The notes below the pieces were generated by a model. The model saw nothing but the letters and a program-made list of their open reading frames with translations, was not told where the DNA came from and ran no database searches. From assembly GCA_903820565.1 (NCBI GenBank), contig CAIJHZ010000121.1:1-13046 (forward strand): 13,046 nt of DNA, written 5' to 3'. This stretch comes from an uncultured Actinomycetes bacterium. Lineage in GTDB: Bacteria; Actinomycetota; Actinomycetes; Nanopelagicales; Nanopelagicaceae. The position numbers and the translations under genes were made by a program. Within the stretch, counting starts at the first letter, position 1. The number at the start of each line of letters is the position of its first letter. Below, in pieces: positions 7,027 to 13,036 of this stretch.

Positions 7027-7941
7027 ATGCCAGTAAAAAGTGTGACCGTGCGCGTACCTGCAAAGGTCAACCTTCAATTATCTGTTGGGCCAAAAGAGGC
7101 CGATGGCTATCACAACTTAGTTTCTGTATTTCAAGCTATTTCAATTTATGATGATGTCACCATAAAGTTGACCGAACCTGGCGCAGGTTTAACAATTGCA
7201 ATTTCTGGCGAGCAAACTCATGGTGTTCCTGCAGATGCAAATAATTTGGCAGCAAAAGCAGTGGCTCTTATTTCAAAAGAGTATGACTTGACAGTCGATG
7301 CGCACATTGAAATTAAGAAATCGATTCCAGTCGCAGGTGGTATGGCAGGTGGCAGCGCAGATGCGGCAGCAACAATTGTTGGTATTGATTACTTGTACTC
7401 ACTCGGAATGACTCGCGAAGAAATGGTTGAAATAGCAACGCAACTTGGCAGCGATGTTCCATTTATGCTCAGTGGCGGCACCGCAATTGGTACAGGACAT
7501 GGCGATCAATTAACCGCGGCGTTATCGCGTGGTACATATAACTGGGTACTCGCACTATCGACACATGGATTATCAACACCAGCTATTTATGCCGAATGCG
7601 ATCGCTTGCGCGCCGAGCTTGAAATTATTCAACCTCAAACTCATGAAGGATTAATGCAAGCACTTTTGGCAGCCGATGCTGCAGAAGTCGGCAAATCACT
7701 TGTCAATGATTTACAAGCCGCGGCATGTTCATTACGTCCAGCCCTGCGATTAGTTCTAGATGTTGGTCAGGAGTACGGAGCCCTTGGTGCAATCGTTTCG
7801 GGGTCGGGGCCAACAGTTGCGTTCTTGGTCGCAGATGTTGATGCGGGCCTTGATTTAACTGTGGCATTAACGGCTAGCGGGGTAGTGGGCAGCGTTGTGC
7901 GGGCATATGGACCTGTGGCTGGGGCGAAAGTAATCTCCTAA
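7027..7941 (+). CDS. ispE: 4-diphosphocytidyl-2-C-methyl-D-erythritol kinase
   Basis: IspE phosphorylates CDP-methylerythritol with ATP, the fourth step of the non-mevalonate (MEP) route to isoprenoids, which feeds undecaprenyl and polyprenyl carriers. It is a 304-residue GHMP kinase. VPAKVNLQLSV (10-20) holds the substrate-binding Lys13, and DGYHNLVSVFQAI (26-38) is an IspE hallmark. IPVAGGMAGGSADAAA (100-115) is the GHMP ATP-binding loop, GSDVPF (141-146) carries the catalytic-site Asp143, and VSGSGPTVAFLV (257-268) is the third GHMP motif. ATG 7027 is supported by TAGGGT/AGGG at 7015. It ends the rsmI-to-ispE block. The following 100 bases contain the promoter region of the ABC genes, and no convincing terminator. 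The polyprenyl product links it loosely to pmt and glmU. Confidence 0.96.
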   Translation: MPVKSVTVRVPAKVNLQLSVGPKEADGYHNLVSVFQAISIYDDVTIKLTEPGAGLTIAISGEQTHGVPADANNLAAKAVALISKEYDLTVDAHIEIKKSIPVAGGMAGGSADAAATIVGIDYLYSLGMTREEMVEIATQLGSDVPFMLSGGTAIGTGHGDQLTAALSRGTYNWVLALSTHGLSTPAIYAECDRLRAELEIIQPQTHEGLMQALLAADAAEVGKSLVNDLQAAACSLRPALRLVLDVGQEYGALGAIVSGSGPTVAFLVADVDAGLDLTVALTASGVVGSVVRAYGPVAGAKVIS

Positions 7942-8004
7942 GGGCCTGCTCTATCAGTGTTTTCACAGCAATAATTTCTTCCAAAGTCTCTGGAAAGCCT
8001 TAGA

Positions 8005-8036
8005 TTGACTTATTCTTAGCTTTCTAAGTCGAAGGG
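8005..8036 (+). promoter_or_regulatory. Promoter region, inverted repeat and RBS of the ABC operon
   Basis: In the 100-base gap 7942-8041, TATTCT at 8011-8016 is the best -10 candidate. TTGACT at 8005-8010 looks like a -35 but is too close to be its partner. GACTTA (8007-8012) and TAAGTC (8025-8030) form a perfect 6-base inverted repeat with a 12-base spacer. A second nested pair, CTTAG (8015-8019) and CTAAG (8024-8028), is also complementary. The symmetry overlaps the probable -10, so a repressor or activator site is possible. AAGGG at 8032-8036, five bases before ATG 8042, is the ribosome binding site. No regulator gene is adjacent. Confidence 0.35.
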
Positions 8037-8041
8037 TTCCT

Positions 8042-9520
8042 ATGTTTTTCACCTATCTGCGCCGTGAAATTAGTAAGCGAAAGCGCCAAACCTTACTCGT
8101 TTCAGTAGCTCTTGGAACTTCTATTGGATTAATCATCGTTGTTAATGCGGCTTCGGCTGGAATTGGCGACGCGCAGAAAACAGTCCTTAGTGGTTTGTAC
8201 GGAATCGGCACAGACATAAGCGTGACCAAGAGTATTCAACCGACTCAAGGTGGAAGAGGTTTCAACTTTGGACCTGAAAACGCAGATAGCTCAGGTGCAA
8301 GTACGTTAAATCAAACTCGCCTGACTGTACCGATTTTTTCCGGCACTTTTGATGGGCAAACTTTAAAACAAATTAAAAGTACAAAAGGGGTTTCAAGAAT
8401 TGCAGCAACTTTAAAGCTAAATCAGATAATTTTTAAAGGAAGTATTGCTGGCACGGCCTCAAATCCCACGACGCCTCAGGATCCAAACGCACGTCCGCGA
8501 GGATTTGGTGGCGGAAACTTCAATATTGATATGACCTCTATTGAAGGCGTTGATACTTCTCTAACAAATGTTGGTCCACTAAGTGGTGTGAATATTGATA
8601 AGGGAAGAATATTTCAAGCATCTGATGCAAATTCCCAAAATGTATTAGCAGACAGTACGTATGCTCTTGCCCAAAAGATTGATGTAGGGTCAACAGTTTC
8701 TGTCGGAAGTGGAACATTCACAGTAGTGGGAATAGTTTCTTCAGCCTCTTCATCACCAGAAACTTCCGCAAATCTCTATATTCCTCTTGCGCAAGCTCAA
8801 ACTTTATCTAGCAATCCTGATCTAGTCACAAATATTTATGTAGCAGCAGATTCTTCATCCAATACGGATTCTGTACAAAAAGCTATAGAGGCATTACTTC
8901 CAGATTCAACTGTATCTTCACAAGCAGATTTAGCTAAGAACTTGTCAGGCTCACTTAGTTCTGCATCATCGCTTGTAAATGCACTCAGCAAATGGCTATC
9001 AATATTCGTATTGCTAGTTGCATTTCTAATTGCGATTCTCTTTACTTCTTCAGGTGTAACGCGAAGAATTCGTGAATTTGGCACTTTGAAGGCGATTGGT
9101 TGGAAGACAAATCGAATAGTTCGCCAAATTATGGGTGAATCTCTAGTCACTAGTTTTTTTGGGGCAATTATTGGTTTAGCAATTGGAGTTGTTGGAATTT
9201 TTGTTGTAAACACGATTGCACCGACTCTTTCAGCTTCCGTTGTGAGTCCAGGAAGATTTGGCGGAGCCGCTCCTGGGGGACCTGGCGGGCCTGGAGTGCC
9301 AGGCTTTCAACCACCAGCAGGAGGCTTCACTGGTCGAGGTACTGGTTTTGGGCGCGCAGCTGAAAATGCCACAACTCTGAAACTGCATATCGGAATGAAT
9401 GTTTCCACTCTGATTCTGGGCGTTCTGATTGCAATTTTAGGTGGGTTAATTGCCGGTGCATATGGAAGTTGGAAAGCGTCTCGATTAAGTCCCGCCGTAG
9501 CTTTAAGGAGCGTAGCGTAA
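8042..9520 (+). CDS. MacB/FtsX-type ABC transporter permease
   Basis: A 492-residue permease with the type VII (MacB/FtsX) layout: one N-terminal helix (about 18-38), a large extracellular domain (40-315), then helices at about 317-338, 368-392 and 454-475. RRIREFGTLKAIGWK (341-355) is the FtsX-like coupling segment that contacts the ATPase, and SRLSPAVALRSVA closes the protein as usual. The N-terminus FFTYLRREISKRKRQ and YGIGTDISVTK match an actinobacterial subfamily I recognise, whose outer domain also carries glycine-rich stretches. Here these lie at 70-78 (GGRGFNFGP), 151-160 (RPRGFGGGNF) and a Gly/Pro-rich loop at 402-438 between the third and fourth helices. Such systems act as mechanotransmitters or exporters of peptides, lipids or drugs; the substrate is unknown. 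Its TAA overlaps the ATPase ATG by one base (TAATG). Confidence 0.9.
   Translation: MFFTYLRREISKRKRQTLLVSVALGTSIGLIIVVNAASAGIGDAQKTVLSGLYGIGTDISVTKSIQPTQGGRGFNFGPENADSSGASTLNQTRLTVPIFSGTFDGQTLKQIKSTKGVSRIAATLKLNQIIFKGSIAGTASNPTTPQDPNARPRGFGGGNFNIDMTSIEGVDTSLTNVGPLSGVNIDKGRIFQASDANSQNVLADSTYALAQKIDVGSTVSVGSGTFTVVGIVSSASSSPETSANLYIPLAQAQTLSSNPDLVTNIYVAADSSSNTDSVQKAIEALLPDSTVSSQADLAKNLSGSLSSASSLVNALSKWLSIFVLLVAFLIAILFTSSGVTRRIREFGTLKAIGWKTNRIVRQIMGESLVTSFFGAIIGLAIGVVGIFVVNTIAPTLSASVVSPGRFGGAAPGGPGGPGVPGFQPPAGGFTGRGTGFGRAAENATTLKLHIGMNVSTLILGVLIAILGGLIAGAYGSWKASRLSPAVALRSVA
9505..9510 (+). promoter_or_regulatory. Ribosome binding site of the ABC ATPase
   Basis: AAGGAG in the last codons of the permease lies nine bases before ATG 9520. 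It decides the start against an in-frame upstream codon at 9469 that would place 17 extra residues inside the permease gene. Confidence 0.6.
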
Positions 9521-10206
9521 TGACAAACAACATTCTTTATTCAATTAAAGATCTGTCTAAGAGTTTTAGTCAAAGCAATAAGAAAGTAACCGCTTTAAGA
9601 AATGTCACACTCGACATCAACCGTGGTGACTTCATTTCAATTCAAGGTCCAACTGGTGGCGGAAAATCAACTCTCCTGCAGATGTTGGGTGGTTTAGAAA
9701 AGCCTACTTCGGGGATGATCTCACTCGATCAGGATGATCTAGAGAAACTTGGTGAAGCTAAGTTGACTAATGTGCGTGCTAAAAAAGTTGGATTTATTTT
9801 TCAAAACTACAATTTAATTCCAACCTTAACTGCACTTGAAAATGTGCAGATTGCTTTAGTGCCTCTGGGAATAAAAAAATTAGAGAGCGAGAGACGAGCA
9901 CTTGCTGCATTAGAGTCTGTTGCATTGTCGGATCGCGCAAATCACTTTCCTTCAGAGCTATCAGGCGGTCAACAGCAGCGTGTGGCCATCGCCCGCGCAC
10001 TCGTTAAGAATCCTGAAGTCATCTTGGCTGACGAACCAACAGGAAATCTGGATGAAGAGACCAGGGATCAAATTATTGATTTGCTGGTTAATTTAAACAA
10101 AGAGAGTGGAATTACCATCATGTTGGTCACGCATGATTCAAATGTTGCAAAGAGGGCTAACAAGAACCTCCACATCTCTAATGGTGTCGTAACCACTCGA
10201 AGCTGA
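9520..10206 (+). CDS. MacB/LolD-type ABC transporter ATP-binding protein
   Basis: A 228-residue ATPase that powers the adjacent permease. Walker A is GPTGGGKST (43-51), the Q-loop glutamine is Q95 in GFIFQNYNLIP, the signature is ELSGGQQQR (146-154), Walker B is VILADEP (167-173) with the catalytic E172, the D-loop is GNLD (175-178), and the switch histidine is H205 in LVTHD. QNYNLIPTLTALENV is diagnostic of the MacB/LolD/FtsE class that partners with FtsX-like permeases. Walker A has GGG where related proteins often have SGSGKS or PSGSGKS, an acceptable variant. ATG 9520 shares its A with the permease stop and has AAGGAG upstream, so the two genes are coupled. The dimer would pair with two copies of the permease in the inner membrane. 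Confidence 0.94.
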   Translation: MTNNILYSIKDLSKSFSQSNKKVTALRNVTLDINRGDFISIQGPTGGGKSTLLQMLGGLEKPTSGMISLDQDDLEKLGEAKLTNVRAKKVGFIFQNYNLIPTLTALENVQIALVPLGIKKLESERRALAALESVALSDRANHFPSELSGGQQQRVAIARALVKNPEVILADEPTGNLDEETRDQIIDLLVNLNKESGITIMLVTHDSNVAKRANKNLHISNGVVTTRS

Positions 10207-10343
10207 GGGAGTTACAGGCGTCGTCGGTGCTGGAAATGTCCACCTTTACGACCTGGCAATCTGAAAAGCTCCGAATTGGCCTTCCCGCACCAGGAAGTTG
10301 CCGCATAAGAGCCATGTATGGTCGCGAGCACCACCATTTATGA
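10193..10343 (+). pseudogene. Possible frameshifted coding remnant
   Basis: After the ABC ATPase there is no intact gene, but two overlapping frames look protein-like. One frame reads EGVTGVVGAGNVHLYDLAI and stops at the TGA 10253-10255. The neighbouring frame then continues SEKLRIGLPAPGSCRIRAM and YGREHHHL, ending at TGA 10341-10343. The 'L.lPaG.yRvRv' style of the second part recalls the C-terminal ends of small uncharacterised bacterial proteins, but I cannot name a family. Bases 10207-10343 have 74 G or C out of 137 (54%), richer than the neighbouring ABC genes appear. A remnant of a transferred gene next to the tRNA is the simplest reading. It could also be a real 35-residue peptide from ATG 10236, or chance. 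Confidence 0.3.
10278..10302 (+). terminator. Possible hairpin after the ABC operon
   Basis: CTTCC (10281-10285) and GGAAG (10293-10297) form a 5-base stem with a 7-base loop. It is extended by GGC (10278-10280) and GCC (10300-10302) across a two-base bulge. No T-tract follows, so this is at best a U-less terminator or a processing structure. Confidence 0.2.
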
Positions 10344-10357
10344 GGGAGAATATGCGT

Positions 10358-10429
10358 TCCGCCATTGTGTAGTGGCTAGCACATGGGCCTTTGAAGCCCA
10401 GGGTCCAGGATCGATACCTGGTGGCGGAG
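10358..10429 (+). tRNA. tRNA-Gln(UUG)
   Basis: A full 72-base cloverleaf is visible. The acceptor stem TCCGCCA (10358-10364) pairs perfectly with TGGCGGA (10422-10428), followed by discriminator G10429, as expected for glutamine. The D stem is GTGT/GCAC with loop AGTGGCTA. The anticodon stem is TGGGC/GCCCA with loop CTTTGAA and anticodon TTG at 10391-10393, which reads CAA. The variable loop is GGGT. The T stem is CCAGG/CCTGG with loop ATCGATA. The T loop begins with A instead of the usual T54, which is unusual. CCA is not encoded. A tRNA-Gln just before glmU is a familiar arrangement in Actinobacteria. Confidence 0.95.
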
Positions 10430-10466
10430 CGATCAGCGAAGCCGAAACAAAAGGCGGAGCCACCGA

Positions 10467-10472
10467 TAGACT
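10467..10472 (+). promoter_or_regulatory. Putative -10 element for leaderless glmU
   Basis: TAGACT is followed by exactly six bases and then GTG 10479, so transcription would start at the start codon. There is no Shine-Dalgarno sequence. The promoter lies between the tRNA and glmU and would separate the two. Confidence 0.45.
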
Positions 10473-10478
10473 TCAGTT

Positions 10479-11897
10479 GTGACCGTACAAACCGTGATCG
10501 TCCTTGCCGCAGGCGAAGGCACACGCATGAAGTCGGCAACTCCTAAGGTTCTTCACAGCGTGGCAGGACGTTCGCTACTTGGACATGTTCTTCACGCAGT
10601 TAATCACTTGAATCCAACTGAACTACGAATTGTTGTTGGTTCTGGTCGCGAAGCAGTAGAAGCGCACATCGCACAGATCGCACCACAAGCAACAACTGTC
10701 TTTCAGGAACACCGCGGCGGTACAGGCCATGCTGCCCAATTAGCGCTCGCGGGCACAGCTCCTAAAGGAACAGTCTTAGTTTTAGCTGGCGATACACCGC
10801 TGTTATCTGGTGATTCATTGGCACAGTTTATTGCAGCGCATGCCGCAGGAAAATTTGCCGCATCTGTCTTAACTGCCGAACATCCTGAACCAACTGGGTA
10901 TGGACGCATCATTCGAGACGATAGCGACGAGTTATTGCGCATCGTTGAAGAAAAAGATGCTACCGATGACGAGAAATTTATTTATGAAATTAACAGTGGT
11001 GTGTACGCATTTGATGGAGAAAAGCTTGTAGCATCAATTGGCAATTTAACAAATGCGAATGCTCAAGGCGAATTGTATTTAACTGATGTGATTGAGATTC
11101 TAAAGTCCGCCGGCGAATCAATTGCAGCAATCATGATCGATGATTTCACCGAAACACTTGGCGTCAATGATCGAGTCCAATTGGCAGAGAGCGCGGCAAT
11201 GCTTCGAGATCGCATCAACGATCAATGGATGCACGCAGGTGTCACAATTATTGATCCGACAACAACGTGGATTGATTCAACAGTTGAACTTTCTAATGAT
11301 GTAACTCTGCATCCAGGTACCGCTCTTCTTGGTTCCACAAAGGTTGCAACAGGGGCTGTTATTGGACCACGTACCACTCTTACAGATTGCCTTGTTAAAG
11401 AAGGCGCTCAGGTGCTGGAATCAATCGCTACCCAAACGGTAATTGGCGAAGGTGCCACAGTGGGCCCATTTACTTATTTGCGAGCAGGAACACAGCTAGG
11501 TGATGCAACCAAGGCCGGCGCATTTGTTGAGATGAAAAATGCAGTCGTTGGCACTGGTTCAAAGATTCCACATTTGTCATATGTTGGAGATGCAACAATC
11601 GGTGAAGGTAGCAATATTGGCGCAGCAACTATCTTTGTTAATTACGATGGAGTTGAAAAACATCACACCACAGTCGGCGATCAGGTTCGAATCGGCAGCG
11701 ACACAATGCTTGTGGCACCCGTAACTATTGGAGATGGTGCATATACAGCGGCTGGATCAGTTATTACAGAAGATGTTCCAGCAGGCGCAATTGGAGTTGG
11801 CCGAGCAAAGCAAAGAAATGTATTAGATTGGGTACTGCGCAAGCGCCCAGGAAGTAAATCCGCACAAGCCGCCGAAGCAAGTACGAAGAAGGGCTAG
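10479..11897 (+). CDS. glmU: Bifunctional UDP-GlcNAc pyrophosphorylase / GlcN-1-P acetyltransferase
   Basis: GlmU acetylates glucosamine-1-phosphate and then joins it to UTP, giving UDP-GlcNAc for peptidoglycan and other envelope polymers. The 472 residues have the standard two domains. The N-terminal Rossmann-like uridylyltransferase has LAAGEGTRMKSATPKVLH (9-26), GTGHA (81-85) and LAGDTPLL (102-109) with metal-binding Asp105. EINSGVYAF (170-178) and ELYLTDVI (198-205) follow. From about 255 to the end lies the left-handed beta-helix made of hexapeptide repeats, with catalytic His365 in IPHLSYVGDA, then NYDGVEKHHT and GSDTMLVAPV. The C-terminal tail is basic and low-complexity. The start is GTG 10479, with a TAGACT six bases upstream and no Shine-Dalgarno sequence. 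prs follows after four bases, as in most Actinobacteria, so the two are probably cotranscribed. Confidence 0.97.
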   Translation: MTVQTVIVLAAGEGTRMKSATPKVLHSVAGRSLLGHVLHAVNHLNPTELRIVVGSGREAVEAHIAQIAPQATTVFQEHRGGTGHAAQLALAGTAPKGTVLVLAGDTPLLSGDSLAQFIAAHAAGKFAASVLTAEHPEPTGYGRIIRDDSDELLRIVEEKDATDDEKFIYEINSGVYAFDGEKLVASIGNLTNANAQGELYLTDVIEILKSAGESIAAIMIDDFTETLGVNDRVQLAESAAMLRDRINDQWMHAGVTIIDPTTTWIDSTVELSNDVTLHPGTALLGSTKVATGAVIGPRTTLTDCLVKEGAQVLESIATQTVIGEGATVGPFTYLRAGTQLGDATKAGAFVEMKNAVVGTGSKIPHLSYVGDATIGEGSNIGAATIFVNYDGVEKHHTTVGDQVRIGSDTMLVAPVTIGDGAYTAAGSVITEDVPAGAIGVGRAKQRNVLDWVLRKRPGSKSAQAAEASTKKG

Positions 11898-11901
11898 ATA
11901 C

Positions 11902-12882
11902 ATGAGCGAAATCCGTTTATCTTCTGAAAAGAGATTGCGCCTATTTGCAGGCCGCGGATTTCCCGAACTAGCTGATGAAGTGGCTGCCGAGCTTGGCATT
12001 CCATTAACACCAATGTCTGCCTATGATTTTGCAAACGGTGAAATTTTTGTCCGCTTCGAAGAATCAGTTCGCGGTTGTGATGCATTTGTTATCCAAAGCC
12101 ACACAGATCCAGTTAACAAACAGATCATGGAGCAGCTAATCATGATTGATGCCCTAAAGCGCGCATCTGCAAAGCGCATCACAGTGGTTACACCTTTTTA
12201 TGGTTACGCACGTCAGGATAAGAAAAGCCGTGGCCGCGAACCAATCACAGCTCGTTTGATAGCCGATCTTTTCAAAACTGCAGGTGCTGATCGTTTGATG
12301 GCTGTTGACCTGCATACTTCACAAATCCAAGGTTTCTTTGATGGTCCTGTGGATCACTTGTTCGCATTGCCAATGCTTGCAAATTATGTTGGCAGCAAGG
12401 TTGATCGCACCCGTTTAACAATTGTTTCGCCAGACTCAGGTCGGGTTCGCGTTGCAGAACGTTGGTCAGATCTGCTTGGTGGATGCCCAATCGCATTTAT
12501 TCACAAGACTCGCGACCCACGTATTCCTAATGAATCAATTACAGGACGTGTTGTTGGTGATGTTGTTGGACAAACATGCGTAGTTATTGATGACATGATC
12601 GATACAGCAGGCACTATTACAAAGGCAGTGGACGCGTTATTTGATGCAGGTGCTGCAGATGTGATCATTGCTGCAACTCACGCAGTCTTTAGCGGTCCTG
12701 CAGTAGATCGTCTGAAGAACAGTCGTGCATCTGAAGTTGTCATCACAAATACCTTGCCAATTACTGAGGATCAAAAATTCGATAATTTGACGGTGCTTTC
12801 AATTGCTCCACTTCTGGGCCGCGCTATTCGTGAGGTCTTTGAGGATGGATCAGTTACCAGCCTGTTTGATGGTCATTCCTAA
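11902..12882 (+). CDS. prs: Ribose-phosphate pyrophosphokinase (PRPP synthetase)
   Basis: This enzyme makes PRPP from ribose-5-phosphate and ATP. PRPP feeds purine, pyrimidine, histidine, tryptophan and NAD synthesis and, in Actinobacteria, the arabinan precursor route. The 326-residue length fits class I. LFAGRGFPELADEVA (14-28) starts the fold, FANGEIFVRFEESVRG (43-58) follows, RQDKKSRGREPITARL (104-119) is the catalytic loop region, and DLHTSQIQGFFDGPVDHL (136-153) is the metal and substrate signature. VSPDSGRVRVAERW (175-188) and the PRPP-binding loop VVIDDMIDTAGT (227-238) complete the set. AAGGG at 11889-11893, eight bases before ATG 11902, is the ribosome binding site and lies in the end of glmU. 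No terminator is evident after the stop; the next 154 bases hold a promoter and leader for rplY. Confidence 0.97.
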   Translation: MSEIRLSSEKRLRLFAGRGFPELADEVAAELGIPLTPMSAYDFANGEIFVRFEESVRGCDAFVIQSHTDPVNKQIMEQLIMIDALKRASAKRITVVTPFYGYARQDKKSRGREPITARLIADLFKTAGADRLMAVDLHTSQIQGFFDGPVDHLFALPMLANYVGSKVDRTRLTIVSPDSGRVRVAERWSDLLGGCPIAFIHKTRDPRIPNESITGRVVGDVVGQTCVVIDDMIDTAGTITKAVDALFDAGAADVIIAATHAVFSGPAVDRLKNSRASEVVITNTLPITEDQKFDNLTVLSIAPLLGRAIREVFEDGSVTSLFDGHS

Positions 12883-12890
12883 GCCTCAAT

Positions 12891-12920
12891 TTGCTTCATC
12901 GCAGACCTAAAAGATACTGT
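12891..12920 (+). promoter_or_regulatory. Putative promoter of rplY
   Basis: TTGCTT (12891-12896) and TACTGT (12915-12920) with an 18-base spacer give a plausible promoter; GATACT (12913-12918) is an alternative -10 with a 16-base spacer. Transcription would start near 12927-12928, exactly where the structured leader begins. Confidence 0.4.
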
Positions 12921-12927
12921 TCGACCT

Positions 12928-13036
12928 GTTCCGGCGAGGGTAGCGAATAGCTTTCCGTGATCGACGGGTAAGGGATTTTTCTCCTGCTGGAACTTTGTGT
13001 ACGCACCGAAGAACCAGGACTACTAGGAGATAAAAA
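12928..13036 (+). promoter_or_regulatory. Structured 5' leader of rplY, candidate L25 autoregulatory element
   Basis: GTTCCGGC-g-AGG (12928-12939) pairs with CCTGCTGGAAC (12983-12993): 11 pairs, one wobble, one bulged G. Inside, CTT-t-CCGT (12951-12958) pairs with ACGG-gt-AAG (12964-12972) around loop GATCG. The stretch 12934-12947 matches, from memory, 12 of 14 bases of the E. coli 5S rRNA loop E strand to which L25 binds. TTTTTCTCCT (12976-12985) can instead pair with AGGAG-at-AAAAA (13025-13036), covering the ribosome binding site and the base before ATG. The second pairing competes with the closing stem for CCT 12983-12985. The internal hairpin plus T-tract (12976-12980) could also act as an attenuator. 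No matching leader family is known to me. Confidence 0.45.

Noticed and set aside
7979..7995. TTCCA/TGGAA hairpin as the terminator of the rsmI-ispE block
   Set aside because: The stem has only five mostly weak pairs and no T-tract follows.
8836..9213. Minus-strand reading frame of 125 codons inside the ABC permease
   Set aside because: It is antisense to a clearly coding region that includes the FtsX coupling segment and has no motif or start signal of its own.
9469..9519. Upstream in-frame start for the ABC ATPase at 9469
   Set aside because: It would add 17 residues unlike the family inside the permease gene. ATG 9520 has AAGGAG nine bases upstream and the usual TAATG coupling.
10430..10478. 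Terminator after the tRNA
   Set aside because: The only pairings (for example GCC/GGC around a 9-base A-rich loop) are three bases long, and no T-tract follows.
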